In this document: in pieces, positions 8,773 through 18,472 of the stretch
How positions within the stretch are numbered: position 1 is the first letter of the stretch
How the letters are laid out: each line of letters starts with the position of its first letter
NCBI GenBank assembly: GCA_934402395.1
Contig: CAKRTQ010000013.1
Coordinates: 6,949 to 70,948, forward strand
Reading direction: 5' to 3'
DNA length: 64,000 bases
From: an uncultured Eubacteriales bacterium
GTDB taxonomy: Bacteria > Bacillota > Clostridia > Oscillospirales > CAG-272
Notes under the pieces: generated by a model
What the model was told of the DNA's origin: nothing
Seen by the model: the letters and a program-made list of their open reading frames with translations, nothing else
Database searches by the model: none
Position numbers and translations under genes: made by a program

Positions 8773-9281
8773 TCGGCATCCTCCGTGGTGCGCCGCACAA
8801 GAGCGGCGGCTGGGCGTGCGAGAAGAACAAATATCAGTGCGCCAACGAGCGACTGCGCGAGGTTGAAGGGCATTGATGGAATACCGGAAACAAAATCGTG
8901 ATATACAACGGCACTTTCATAGAACCAGTATCCGATAACGTTTATGACGGCTGCGCCGCCGAGCGCCGCAAAATTGCGTGCGGAAAACGGCTTGCCGTGA
9001 CGGTCAAAAAGCAGAACGGCAAGAACGCGCACGCCTATCGTAGCGGGTATCCAGAGCGGATAACTGCCGATGAGGTCGGAAAGTCCCGCTCCAATCGCCG
9101 CCGCAGACATTGCGTATGGCAGCGGAAGCGAAACCGCCGCAAGGAATACGAATCCGTCGCCCGCATGGATATACCCCTCGGCAAACGGCATCGGGAGCTT
9201 GATAAAGTAGGTCCCACAAAATATAAGCGCGGCAAAAAGTGCGCCGTACGCAAGGTCTTTTATGTGTTTATTGTGCTTCAT
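8769..9281 (-). CDS. ECF transporter S component
   Basis: About 170 residues with five to six hydrophobic segments. The opening KDLAYGALFAALIFCGTYF is typical of S components, which bind vitamins and pair with the EcfAA'T module. It lies immediately downstream of thiamine pyrophosphokinase, so a thiamine or thiamine-precursor substrate is plausible but only by context. Start ATG 9281 lies four bases after the thiN stop; an earlier ATG at 9293 overlaps thiN. No riboswitch is visible inside the operon. Confidence 0.72.
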   Translation of the reverse strand: MKHNKHIKDLAYGALFAALIFCGTYFIKLPMPFAEGYIHAGDGFVFLAAVSLPLPYAMSAAAIGAGLSDLIGSYPLWIPATIGVRVLAVLLFDRHGKPFSARNFAALGGAAVINVIGYWFYESAVVYHDFVSGIPSMPFNLAQSLVGALIFVLLARPAAALVRRTTEDAE

Positions 9282-9285
9282 GACA

Positions 9286-9912
9286 TCACCCATCGGAGCT
9301 TTCGATTATAAAAATACCGCCCTTTTTTACCGAAATAAGCGCACAATTGCCTTCTATCTCGTTGCTGACGGCAAACTGGCGCCGGCGTACAAGCGTTGCG
9401 TTTTTGAGAGGATAGCGACAGCCCTCTATCGAAACGCCGCGCACCTTTTCATCGGCGGCGATAACAGAGAGATAGCGGTATCCGCTGCGTCCGATAAGAG
9501 CGGAACCGCCGCGCAGATAACGCGCGCGGTTTTTACCGTCCGTCATTATCGCGTAAATGCCGTCAAGGGCAAGATCTTCAAGAATATAAAGGCTTGAGAG
9601 CGTGTGGTCAAGCCTGCCGCCGAGTCCGCCGATGATCACAATGTCGTCGGCGCCGCGCGAAACGGCGATCTCTACGGCAAGCTGTGTATCTGTATCATCC
9701 TTTTCTGCAGGTACGCGGATCGTCTCAACGCCCTCCGACACCTCGCTCTCGGGCATGGAATCGAAATCGCCTACAATAACATCCACGCGGTCGCCGAGAG
9801 AGCGCGCGGTAAGATATCCCGAATCGGCAGCTATGCGCAGATCATCTGTCCTGGGGTGCTCGGTTATGCTGTCTGTGCATACCGCGCCGCCCGTGTATAT
9901 AAAAGCCTTCAT
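9286..9912 (-). CDS. thiN: Thiamine pyrophosphokinase
   Basis: 208 residues. It makes thiamine pyrophosphate from thiamine and ATP. Family blocks are visible: ADSGY, VGDFDSMP, EKDDTDTQLAVE and GGLGGRLDHTLS. The C-terminal half forms the expected beta-rich domain. Its start overlaps the end of rsgA by four bases. In many Firmicutes rpe sits between rsgA and thiN; here they are directly fused in the operon with no rpe. Confidence 0.9.
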   Translation of the reverse strand: MKAFIYTGGAVCTDSITEHPRTDDLRIAADSGYLTARSLGDRVDVIVGDFDSMPESEVSEGVETIRVPAEKDDTDTQLAVEIAVSRGADDIVIIGGLGGRLDHTLSSLYILEDLALDGIYAIMTDGKNRARYLRGGSALIGRSGYRYLSVIAADEKVRGVSIEGCRYPLKNATLVRRRQFAVSNEIEGNCALISVKKGGIFIIESSDG

Positions 9913-10898
9913 TTGCCCTTCCCCCAGAATGGTTTGGATCTGAGTGCCGAATACATGGCAAGGTAGCTCTCGTGCCTCTCGCGCGCAATGTCGCCGGATG
10001 CAACCGCGTCAAGCACGGCGCAGCCATCCTCCTTCGTGTGTGTGCAGTCGGCATATCTGCACCCTCCGTAAAACGGGCGGAATTCCCGCATCGTGTCGGG
10101 GAGGTCCGAAAGCCCGAAAAAATCAAAGCTTTCAAAGTCAAGAAGCGAAAAGCCCGGGGTGTCGGCAATATATCCCCCGCAGGGGAGCGGGAAAAGCGAC
10201 GACTGGCGCGTGGTATGTCTGCCGCGCCCGATCTTTTCGCTAACTCCGCCGGTGCGGAGATCAAGCCCCGGAAAAAGCGCGTTCATAAGCGTGGATTTAC
10301 CGACTCCCGATGCGCCCGCGAATGCCGCCGCCCTGCCGGGCAGCTCTTTGCCTATAAAGGATGAAAGCTCGGATATCCCCTCGCCGGTGGCGCAGGAAAG
10401 CGGAAAGACCGAATATCCCGCACGGCGGTATATGCCGGACACACGCGCTGTAAGGTCGCGGTCAAGCTCGCATTTGCCAACCACGATGACCGGCTCGATG
10501 CCGTTGTATTCGCATATCGAAATGAGCTTGTCCAGCGTCATAAGCACGGGGGCGGGCTTTGCCGCCGATATTGCGGCAAAAATATAGTCGATATTTGCAA
10601 GCGGGGGGCGTATAAGCGCATTGCGGCGGGGACGGATCTCACATATCACCCCGCCGGAGCCGTCGACCGCCCCTTCGCGGGCATCTGCAGCCATTTCGAC
10701 CGTAACAAAGTCGCCGCAAAGCGGACGGTCAAGACGCGCCCCTGTATTGTACGCGCCTGCCGTACGGCTGTCGGATATTCCCGGCACGCACAGCGAGCCG
10801 CGCACGCGGCAGCTCACCCCGACGCCGCTGTCGGTCACGACCGTGTATATACCGCCGACACCGCGGATTATTCTGCCGCCCTGCTTATCTTCATTCAT
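9909..10898 (-). CDS. rsgA: Ribosome small subunit GTPase RsgA
   Basis: 329 residues. This circularly permuted GTPase helps mature the 30S subunit. Order seen: N-terminal OB fold, G4-like VVGKCEL, G1 GASGVGKST, G3 DTPGFS, then the zinc-binding C-terminal motif C-x5-C-x-H-x5-C (CRYADCTHTKEDGC). Start ATG 10898. It lies in the conserved prkC-rsgA-thiN order, although an additional gene separates it from prkC here. Confidence 0.93.
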   Translation of the reverse strand: MNEDKQGGRIIRGVGGIYTVVTDSGVGVSCRVRGSLCVPGISDSRTAGAYNTGARLDRPLCGDFVTVEMAADAREGAVDGSGGVICEIRPRRNALIRPPLANIDYIFAAISAAKPAPVLMTLDKLISICEYNGIEPVIVVGKCELDRDLTARVSGIYRRAGYSVFPLSCATGEGISELSSFIGKELPGRAAAFAGASGVGKSTLMNALFPGLDLRTGGVSEKIGRGRHTTRQSSLFPLPCGGYIADTPGFSLLDFESFDFFGLSDLPDTMREFRPFYGGCRYADCTHTKEDGCAVLDAVASGDIARERHESYLAMYSALRSKPFWGKGK

Positions 10899-10910
10899 TG
10901 ACCGTACCGT

Positions 10911-12443
10911 TTATCTTTCATTCACTCCGAGGTCGGCTGTGTACACGTATTTCACGCTGAAGCCGTTTCCGTCGCCCGGCGTGAGGTCAAGGGTAATTAG
11001 CACCCCTCCGCGCAGACTGTTGTTATATTCGAATTTTCCGCCGAGTCCGGGAGACTCAAAGCCTATCGACCCGGCTTTTATGTATACCGTGCCGTCGCGC
11101 TCGGTGAGTTTTACATCGCCGGAACCGTCCGACTCGACAACGCAGGCAACACCCGCCACAGAAATACGTTTTCCGTCACTGAGTGCCGACTTTGTATCGT
11201 CAAACTCCACAGCATGCTCGAACTCCGTGCCTTGATCGTCACGTATTACATTTTTGACCGACGGTTCACCGCGCACACTGCCCGAGGTAACAAGAGCCTC
11301 CGGCGCGCCGTCAAGTGTACGGCTGCCCGACTCTACCTTTGCAACGATTTTTTCGCTGCTTTCGGCGGTGCTGCCGCCGATAAGCCAGAGCCCGCCGAGT
11401 GTCTTTCGGTTTCTGATCTCGATGAGTGCGGAATCTCCGCTCATGCCGGTACATCCCGCGCGCGATCCAACTACCTCATTTACTGTCACCGGGGAAAGTT
11501 CGCTCTCTGCATCCTGTTCTGCCATCGGAATAAAGCTCCAGCTTATTCCGCGCGTACCGAGAGGAGCCGCAATGGAATCCCATGCGCCGATAAGCGATGA
11601 ACGGTCGGTGCTGCCCGCCGTAAGATCGCCGGAAAAGACCACAAGATCGGGCTTTTCGGAGTCAAGAAGCGCGGATATGGCGCGTATAGTATACGGATTG
11701 TCATCGGGCGAGGCAAGTACGAGCGTGCGGAAGCCCGTTGCACTGTCGGAAACAGAAGCAATTTCGGTCACAATGTCGCCGTTTTTTTCGTTGTCCGCGC
11801 TGTAATTGCCGACATTTGAAAGCACAGCGTCAAGATCGGGGACCTTTGCGCCCTGCTTCATTATAACTGCAGCGGCTGCATCGGCGTTGTAATTGGTAAG
11901 GAAAAGATCTATCCCCGTCTCGGCTCCGCGCGAGCCGAACGCCTCGATTATAAGGTCGCCGCGGCTGTTGAAATATGTATGGCAGCCATCGGCTCCCACC
12001 GAGTAGTATGACTCGACATAGTCGCTCTCCGAAAGCTCGGTATGACCTATAACGATCGCGCCGCCCTCATCATCGGGGTCGCCGAAGCCCACAAGACTTG
12101 CTGGAGTCAGCTCGGCATCGTAATCGTACCTTTCGGCAAGCTCGGCAGCAAGGCGGCGCGCCGCCTCATATGCCCATTCGCTGCCTGAATTGTCGCGGTA
12201 GACTATCTGTACACGCGTGCGCATGGAAGCCTCGGCTTCCACACCCACTGCGCGATCATTCTGTGATATCATAACCTCGCTGGCGGCAGGAAAAAGACCT
12301 ATCGCCATTGCCGTGAACATAAGCGCCCCGGCTGCCCTGAATGCAGCTCCCGCCGCGCGGTGCTGCAGCATTTTGTTTGCGGCGGATATCACCACAAGCG
12401 CGGCACGCATGGTAAGCGTTGCCGCTTTTCTAAGCAATTTCAT
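10911..12443 (-). CDS. Membrane-anchored protein with degenerate calcineurin-like phosphoesterase core
   Basis: 510 residues. An N-terminal basic stretch and hydrophobic segment (about residues 35-55, ending LFPAASEVM) suggest membrane anchoring with an extracellular body. Residues near 255-310 resemble metallophosphatases (KPDLVVFSGDLTAG), but the first D-x-H, the GNH block and the C-terminal GHxH are not recognisable, so catalysis is doubtful. The rest is Gly/Asp/Ser-rich and beta-prone. It is wedged between prkC and rsgA, 12 bases before rsgA. A role near the cell surface linked to PASTA-kinase signalling is inference; I do not recognise a characterised family. Confidence 0.65.
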   Translation of the reverse strand: MKLLRKAATLTMRAALVVISAANKMLQHRAAGAAFRAAGALMFTAMAIGLFPAASEVMISQNDRAVGVEAEASMRTRVQIVYRDNSGSEWAYEAARRLAAELAERYDYDAELTPASLVGFGDPDDEGGAIVIGHTELSESDYVESYYSVGADGCHTYFNSRGDLIIEAFGSRGAETGIDLFLTNYNADAAAAVIMKQGAKVPDLDAVLSNVGNYSADNEKNGDIVTEIASVSDSATGFRTLVLASPDDNPYTIRAISALLDSEKPDLVVFSGDLTAGSTDRSSLIGAWDSIAAPLGTRGISWSFIPMAEQDAESELSPVTVNEVVGSRAGCTGMSGDSALIEIRNRKTLGGLWLIGGSTAESSEKIVAKVESGSRTLDGAPEALVTSGSVRGEPSVKNVIRDDQGTEFEHAVEFDDTKSALSDGKRISVAGVACVVESDGSGDVKLTERDGTVYIKAGSIGFESPGLGGKFEYNNSLRGGVLITLDLTPGDGNGFSVKYVYTADLGVNER

Positions 12444-12490
12444 GAATAAATGCCTTACCTTTCGGTAAATTGAGCTTTTTGTCTGACCGT

Positions 12491-14989
12491 TTACGGAATA
12501 TAGGGATATTCCGTTTCCTCGTTCTCCGGTTCGGTCTCAAACGGGAATTCCGGTTCGGGTCCGGGCTCCTGCTCGTCGGCGGTCGTTTCATCATCGCCGT
12601 AGCTCTCGCCGCCGCTGACGGTGAGCATTATAACGGCTTCCCACTCGCGATCGACAAGCTCCTCGGTCCCGCCCGGAGTCTGCTCTATGACAGTCCCCGC
12701 CGGGAGGTAGCTGCGCACCTCGGTTATATACCATATCAGCTTTTCGCCGTAAAGAATGCGTTTGGCATCATCCAGCGGCATTCCAACAACGTTCGGAACG
12801 GTGAGCGTGGTAAGAGGATTTTCAAATTCCGACCCGCCGCTGACGGTGACGTCAACGGTGATCTCTCCGGCATAGCCGAAGACCACGGTGCCTGCTGCGG
12901 TGAGCTGGTCGATGACCGTACCCGCAGGCTCCTCGCTCCTTACGTACCATATGTATCCGATATCCGCGCCGTAAAGACCGACCGCCTCGCGCGCCGCGCC
13001 GAGCGTTTTGCCGGTAATTCGCGGCATGGCAAAGCTTACGGGCTGTGCCTCGTATCCCTTTCCGCCGCTGACGGTAAGTATAACGCTTTCGGTGTCGGGG
13101 TCGGGAGCGGTCCCGAAGAACGCCCCCGGCGCCTTTCTGCCTTTCGGCGACTGCACAGTCACCGTACCTATTTCCGCATCCGATGAAACAATGCGCGTCT
13201 GCGATACGCGCAGACCGAACTCCGCCAGCATTGCCACGGCGTCCGGACGGCTCATACCGGTAACATCGGGAATATATCTCGTATCAAATCCGGGGCCGCC
13301 GCTGACGGCAAAACTGACCTCGGTAAGTCCCGGTGCCGCCTCGGTATCCGCTGCGGGACTTTGTGCAAGTACCGTGCCCGCAGGCTTCGGCGAACGCGTA
13401 TAGACCACAGTGCCGAGCGGCAGCTTGAGCTCGTCAAGCACCGACTTGACCTCAGCCTCACCCTTGCCGATGAAATCCGGCACCTTTACGGGAGAGACCT
13501 GCCCCGAAGCCGTGCCGCGGCTCACGTGTATCGTCACATTGCTGCCGGCTATAAGCTCGGAGCCGGGCTGCGGCTCGGTGGTGATAACATATCCCGACGG
13601 CACCGCGGCATTAACTTCCTCAACGATAGTTATTTTGAAACCGAGCTCGCGCAGCTCGCTTTTTGCCGTGCGCCAGTCGGTGATGGTATAGTCGGGCATT
13701 GTGAGCATACGCGGTCCGAGACTCAGCGTGATATTGACCGTACACGGCACTTTTTTGTGCGCGCCGTCGCCCGGCGACTGCTCCATCGCCGTGCCCCGCG
13801 CAATGTCCTCGGAATATTTTTCCTCGAACACGAGTGTGACGTCTCCCGCCGAAAGTCCCTGCTCGGCAAGTGCCTCATTCAGCTTTTCGGCACACAGCGT
13901 GCGGTCAAGACCCGAAAAATCGGGGATCTTTACGCCTTTTGTTTTGGTGGACATTCCGCCCACGACCTCATCAAAGGCGTAAAACAGCGAAACTATGCCG
14001 ACAATGAGCACGGCAAACGCCACGCCGAGGATGATGGGAGTCATTGAATGCGACGGTTTGTTTTCCTCGCGGTTGCGCTTTGAGCGTCTCAATGCCGCAA
14101 TGCGCGCAGGGCTGTACACCGTTGCCGTAGGATTTTTCTTTATGCGGCGCAGCTCGCGCAGCATATCCGTTGCGCTCTGGTACCGGCGCGCGGGATTCTT
14201 TTCCATCGAATAAAGAATAAGCTGTTCAAGCCCGCGCGGTATCTCGGGGTCGATCCTTCGCGGCGGCGTGGGCTTTTCGTGCACCTGCTTGAGCACGACA
14301 GATATCGCGCTCTCATCGTCGAACGGCAGCCTGCCGGTCGCCATTTCGTACATCATGACGCCGAGAGAGTAGAGGTCGCTGCGAGCATCGGCAGCGGTAT
14401 TCTGCGCCTGCTCGGGACTGATATAATAAACGGTGCCGACGGTCTTATCCGATACCGTTGCGGTGTCGGCATCCGGCAGCTTGGCTATTCCGAAATCCAT
14501 CACCTTTACGGCGCCGTCCTTGAGGAGCATGATGTTCTGCGGCTTTATGTCGCGGTGTATCACGCCCTTTAAGTGCGCGTGCTCAAGCGCCGAAAGGATC
14601 TGCTCGGTGTATGTGATTATCTCACGCGGCGGCAGTGTGCCGCGCTTGTCCATATACGCGCGCAGCGACACACCGTCGATATATTCCATTACAAGATATT
14701 TGTGCTCCGTTTCCACCGAAACATCGTGTATTGCAACAATGTTGGGGTGCGACAGCATCGACACAGCGCGCGATTCGTTAAGAAACCGCGTTACCGCATC
14801 CGGATCGCCCGCGATATCGTCGCGCAGCATTTTTATGGCTACGGTGCGATCCTTCTTCTCATCATGAGCGCGAAAGACTACCGCCATACCGCCGGTGCCG
14901 AGCACTTTTTCTATTCTGTACCTGCCGTCAAGCAGGCAGGACACGTATTTTTCGTACGCGTTCCTATCAAACGTTTTTGAATTTTCCAT
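12491..14989 (-). CDS. prkC: PASTA-domain Ser/Thr kinase PrkC/Stk1
   Basis: 832 residues. A membrane kinase that senses peptidoglycan fragments. The cytosolic kinase occupies about residues 15-280 (GTGGMAVVF loop, AIKML lysine, HRDIKPQN catalytic loop, DFGIAKL). A basic juxtamembrane stretch and one membrane segment near 325-345 follow. The extracellular part carries six PASTA repeats (openings KIPDFSG, TMPDYTI, KVPDFIG, YIPDVTG, AMPRITG, TVPNVVG). Three or four is common in Firmicutes, so this sensor is long. An acidic Glu-rich tail ends the protein. The antagonist phosphatase lies directly upstream in the same operon. Confidence 0.95.
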   Translation of the reverse strand: MENSKTFDRNAYEKYVSCLLDGRYRIEKVLGTGGMAVVFRAHDEKKDRTVAIKMLRDDIAGDPDAVTRFLNESRAVSMLSHPNIVAIHDVSVETEHKYLVMEYIDGVSLRAYMDKRGTLPPREIITYTEQILSALEHAHLKGVIHRDIKPQNIMLLKDGAVKVMDFGIAKLPDADTATVSDKTVGTVYYISPEQAQNTAADARSDLYSLGVMMYEMATGRLPFDDESAISVVLKQVHEKPTPPRRIDPEIPRGLEQLILYSMEKNPARRYQSATDMLRELRRIKKNPTATVYSPARIAALRRSKRNREENKPSHSMTPIILGVAFAVLIVGIVSLFYAFDEVVGGMSTKTKGVKIPDFSGLDRTLCAEKLNEALAEQGLSAGDVTLVFEEKYSEDIARGTAMEQSPGDGAHKKVPCTVNITLSLGPRMLTMPDYTITDWRTAKSELRELGFKITIVEEVNAAVPSGYVITTEPQPGSELIAGSNVTIHVSRGTASGQVSPVKVPDFIGKGEAEVKSVLDELKLPLGTVVYTRSPKPAGTVLAQSPAADTEAAPGLTEVSFAVSGGPGFDTRYIPDVTGMSRPDAVAMLAEFGLRVSQTRIVSSDAEIGTVTVQSPKGRKAPGAFFGTAPDPDTESVILTVSGGKGYEAQPVSFAMPRITGKTLGAAREAVGLYGADIGYIWYVRSEEPAGTVIDQLTAAGTVVFGYAGEITVDVTVSGGSEFENPLTTLTVPNVVGMPLDDAKRILYGEKLIWYITEVRSYLPAGTVIEQTPGGTEELVDREWEAVIMLTVSGGESYGDDETTADEQEPGPEPEFPFETEPENEETEYPYIP

Positions 14990-15082
14990 TTTCCTTTTGC
15001 CGGGGGACGGCTCTCCGTGTTTTTTTACGGTTTTCCCATACCGACCGATGTCGGATATGTATATGCGTCTGCCCTCGTTTTT

Positions 15083-15844
15083 TTACAGCTCGGCTATCAG
15101 CACAGTAATATTATCGGGTCCGCCTGCGGCATTGGCAAGCTCAACAAGACCCTCCGCTTTTTCGGCGAGAGTGCCGCCGTCACGGACAACGGTGTGGATT
15201 ATCTCCTCGCTCACGCAGCCCGAAAGACCGTCGGAGCAAAGCAGAAGCCAGCGATTACCGTCCGGGGGGAGCGAAATATCGACCGATCTTATGTCGGGAC
15301 GCACGGTGTCGTCTATTCCAACGGCGCGTGTGATAACATTGCGCACCGGTGAAACGCGCGCCTCCTCCTCGCTCATCTGACCCATATCCACAAGATGCTG
15401 AACATACGAATGGTCATGCGTGAGCTGAGTTATGGCATCGGAGGTGATATCGTACATACGGCTGTCGCCCACATTGACAAAGCAGCCGCCTATGCCCTCG
15501 CAAAGAAGCACCGCCACAAGGGTCGTGCCCATTCCGGCAAGCTCCTCGGTGTTTCCGGCAGCGGTACGGACCGCACTGTTCGCGCGCACCGCGCCTCGTT
15601 CAAGCGCATGGCGCAGCATGGCGGCGGTCGGAACGTTACTCTCCCCGGCGGGAAGCGCATCGCGCACCGCTTCAACAAACACATCGCGCGCGGTACCGGA
15701 TGCTGTCGCTCCTCCGGCGTGTCCGCCCATGCCGTCGCAAACAACGCAAAGCGTTGCCGCACCGACTGTGTATATGCCGAAACAGTCCTGATTTTCAACC
15801 CGTTTTGAGCCGATGTCGGTTATTCCGTAGCATTTGAATGACAT
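15083..15844 (-). CDS. prpC: PP2C-type Ser/Thr phosphatase, partner of PrkC
   Basis: About 253 residues of the bacterial PPM/PP2C family, which dephosphorylates PrkC substrates. Metal motifs: RVENQD near the start, CDGMGGHAGG, LCSDGLSG, and GGPDNITV at the end. Start ATG 15844 (MSFKCYG) has AGGGG seven bases upstream; an earlier in-frame ATG at 15889 lacks a better site. It precedes prkC by about 90 bases. Confidence 0.93.
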   Translation of the reverse strand: MSFKCYGITDIGSKRVENQDCFGIYTVGAATLCVVCDGMGGHAGGATASGTARDVFVEAVRDALPAGESNVPTAAMLRHALERGAVRANSAVRTAAGNTEELAGMGTTLVAVLLCEGIGGCFVNVGDSRMYDITSDAITQLTHDHSYVQHLVDMGQMSEEEARVSPVRNVITRAVGIDDTVRPDIRSVDISLPPDGNRWLLLCSDGLSGCVSEEIIHTVVRDGGTLAEKAEGLVELANAAGGPDNITVLIAEL

Positions 15845-15966
15845 CCCATGACCCCTTTCCTGCCGTGCGGGGCAGATCGCCTCCGGCACGGATCATTATA
15901 CTCTTTCAAATTGACCCTGATTTTGCGAAATAGTTATAGACGTGCAAATATTATTCCCGCAGGGAC

Positions 15967-17061
15967 TCAGCAGCCTGCATTTCCGTCCGCAGCCGCACGT
16001 CTCAGCTGACCGCACGCCGCGTCAATATCCGGTCCAAGTCTGCGGCGGACCGTAGCGCGGATGCCGTGCTCCTCAAGTACTGCGGCAAAGCGGGAGATTT
16101 CTCCGCGCTCTGGCGGCATTAGCCCTGTTTCCCGCACCGGATTCACCGGTATGAGGTTGACGTGTATCGGCATATTCGATCCGCCCTGCCGCAGCGAGCG
16201 GTTGAGCAGTTCGGAAAGCCGGCGCGCATCGGCGGGAGATGAGTTCTTTCCTTTTATTAATGTATACTCAAACGATATGCGCCGTCCGGTCGAACGGTAA
16301 TAGTCGCGGCACGCCGCCATGAGCTCTGCTATCGGATATCTGCGGTCGACCGGCATTATTGCCGAACGCGTTTCGTCATCCGGCGCATGAAGCGAGATAG
16401 AAAGCGTTATTGGAAGCTCCTCGCCCGCAAGACGGCGTATACCGTCCGCCAGTCCGCAGGTCGAAAGCGAAATATGCCTGTAACCTATGTCAAGTCCGCG
16501 CCGGTCGTTGACAATGCGCAAAAACCGAATTACGTTTTCGTAATTGTCAAGCGGCTCGCCGATCCCCATCATCACAATGTTTCCGACCCGCTCGCCGCTT
16601 ATCGCGCCGACGGCGATCACCTGACCGAGGATCTCTCCCGCAGTAAGGTCGCGCACCCTGCCGCCGATGGTGGAGGCGCAGAAAGCACACCCCATGCGGC
16701 AGCCGACCTGAGACGAAACACAGACCGTGTTGCCGTAATGATACCGCATGAGCACGGTCTCAACGCACGCGCCGTCCGCCATGCGGAAAAGGAATTTTTC
16801 GGTACCGTCGACCGCCGACACCTGCCGCCGCTCGACCTGCGGAAGATGATACGGAGCCTCGCCGCAGAGCCGTGCAGCCAATGCACGGGGTACGCCCGGC
16901 ATGGCATCCGGCGCCTTGCCGCGCGCAAGCTGAGTAAATATCTGCCCCGCGCGGTACTTCGGCTCGCCCATTGATATTATCAGAGCCTCAAGCTCATCAT
17001 AATCATATGAGAGAAGATCTCTTTTTATTATATCGGTAGTTTTTTCTTCGCCAGTCACCAT
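15967..17061 (-). CDS. rlmN: 23S rRNA (adenine-2503-C2)/tRNA A37 methyltransferase RlmN
   Basis: 364 residues. A radical SAM enzyme methylating A2503 of 23S rRNA and A37 of some tRNAs. The cluster motif C-x3-C-x2-C is in GCRMGCAFCAST, the GEPLDN and SLHA blocks follow, and the C-terminal catalytic Cys is in AACGQL. Starts at ATG 17061, 30 bases after rsmB. Gene order rsmB-rlmN-prpC-prkC is the usual Firmicutes arrangement. Confidence 0.95.
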   Translation of the reverse strand: MVTGEEKTTDIIKRDLLSYDYDELEALIISMGEPKYRAGQIFTQLARGKAPDAMPGVPRALAARLCGEAPYHLPQVERRQVSAVDGTEKFLFRMADGACVETVLMRYHYGNTVCVSSQVGCRMGCAFCASTIGGRVRDLTAGEILGQVIAVGAISGERVGNIVMMGIGEPLDNYENVIRFLRIVNDRRGLDIGYRHISLSTCGLADGIRRLAGEELPITLSISLHAPDDETRSAIMPVDRRYPIAELMAACRDYYRSTGRRISFEYTLIKGKNSSPADARRLSELLNRSLRQGGSNMPIHVNLIPVNPVRETGLMPPERGEISRFAAVLEEHGIRATVRRRLGPDIDAACGQLRRAAADGNAGC

Positions 17062-17091
17062 ATCGGATCCCCAGTTAAGTTTATTTTTCCG

Positions 17092-18465
17092 TTATCCGGC
17101 GTCCCTTGTCATTTTGCATATGAAGAATCCGTCGCTGCCGAGGGGCATATCGGGTGTGAGCGTCAGCATACCCTCTGCGGCGCGAGTACCGTCCGGAAGT
17201 GTGAACGGCGCGGGGTGAAAGTCCGGATGAGACGCAAGAAACGCCCCCACGACCTCTTCGTTTTCGCGCGGCAGCACCGTGCAGGTGGAATACACCAGCA
17301 CTCCGCCCGGCTTGAGCGCCTCTGCCGATGCCGCAAGTATTCTTCCCTGAAGGTCGGGCAGGTCGGAGGATCCCTCCGGCGTACGGTATCTTATCTCCGG
17401 CTTGCGGCGCATGGCTCCGTAGCCGGAGCACGGAACGTCGCAAAGCACACGGTCGAAGCCTTTTTCATCTTCAAACGGCAGAGTAGAATCCCGGCAGACG
17501 GCACGGATGATGTCCGCGCCATGCCGCGCGGCGCTTTTTACGATAAGTCCCGCACGGCTCTCGTGAAGCTCGCAGGCGATTATCTCGCCCTTGTTTTCCA
17601 TGTCAAGCGCAGCCGAAATACTTTTTGTGCCGGGTGCGGCACAGCAATCAAGCACCCGCTCGCCCGGCAGGGCATTCAGTACCCATACGGCAAGCTGTGC
17701 AGCCTCGTCCTCGACAAACGCAGTGGGCTGCTCCCCCGTAAGACAGGCGGGAAGTCCCTGCCCCGACACGCGGACGCCCCATGGGGACGCTGCGGTCGGC
17801 TCCGCCTCAAAGCCTTCGGCTTCAAGGCTTCGGCAAAGCTCATCGCGCGAGGTGCGCGCGGTATTGACGCGAAGCGTCAGCGGCGGCGGTGCGAGAAACG
17901 CGCCGAGCATCGCCTCGGCGCGCGCGGCGCCGTATGCCGAGACAAGCTCGCGGCAGAGCTCCTCGCACACCGAATACTTTACCGAAAGATATTTTATCCC
18001 CTTGCCGCGCCGTGCGGGGAGCGGAAATTCCTCTCCCGCCTCCGCGCTGCGCTGATATGCACGCAGCACTGCGTTGACGAATCCGCGCGCCGGATGTCCG
18101 GCAAGGGAGACCGTTTCGTTTATCGCCGCATGAGGCGGTATACGGTCCGAAAATGCAAGCTGGTATATTCCGAGACGCAGTATATTCTTCGTCTCCGTGT
18201 CGATCTTTGCCGGCGGGCGTGAGGAAAAACGCGCGATGGCATAATCAAGCGTCATACGCCGCTCGGTAACGCCGCGCACAAGATACGCGGCAAGCGCACG
18301 GTCGGATTCCGAAAACTCTCCGTCGCGCATGAGCCGGTCCAATAAAAGATTACTCCATCCTCCGCCGTCTATCCGGCAAAGCAGCCCGAGAGCAGCCCGG
18401 CGGGCTGTATTTTTTTCGCCGCCGACCTTTTTGCCCTGCGGGGCGGATCTTTTCTTTTTTTCCAT
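17092..18465 (-). CDS. rsmB: 16S rRNA (cytosine-967-C5)-methyltransferase RsmB
   Basis: 457 residues. N-terminal NusB-like RNA-binding domain (about residues 20-150) and C-terminal SAM methyltransferase. SAM-binding DCCAAPGTKS, the two catalytic cysteines in DVPCSGYG and YSTCT, and a closing GSDGFFICKM are all present. Start ATG 18465, seven bases after yugP. Confidence 0.94.
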   Translation of the reverse strand: MEKKKRSAPQGKKVGGEKNTARRAALGLLCRIDGGGWSNLLLDRLMRDGEFSESDRALAAYLVRGVTERRMTLDYAIARFSSRPPAKIDTETKNILRLGIYQLAFSDRIPPHAAINETVSLAGHPARGFVNAVLRAYQRSAEAGEEFPLPARRGKGIKYLSVKYSVCEELCRELVSAYGAARAEAMLGAFLAPPPLTLRVNTARTSRDELCRSLEAEGFEAEPTAASPWGVRVSGQGLPACLTGEQPTAFVEDEAAQLAVWVLNALPGERVLDCCAAPGTKSISAALDMENKGEIIACELHESRAGLIVKSAARHGADIIRAVCRDSTLPFEDEKGFDRVLCDVPCSGYGAMRRKPEIRYRTPEGSSDLPDLQGRILAASAEALKPGGVLVYSTCTVLPRENEEVVGAFLASHPDFHPAPFTLPDGTRAAEGMLTLTPDMPLGSDGFFICKMTRDAG

Positions 18466-18472
18466 ACTGCCC

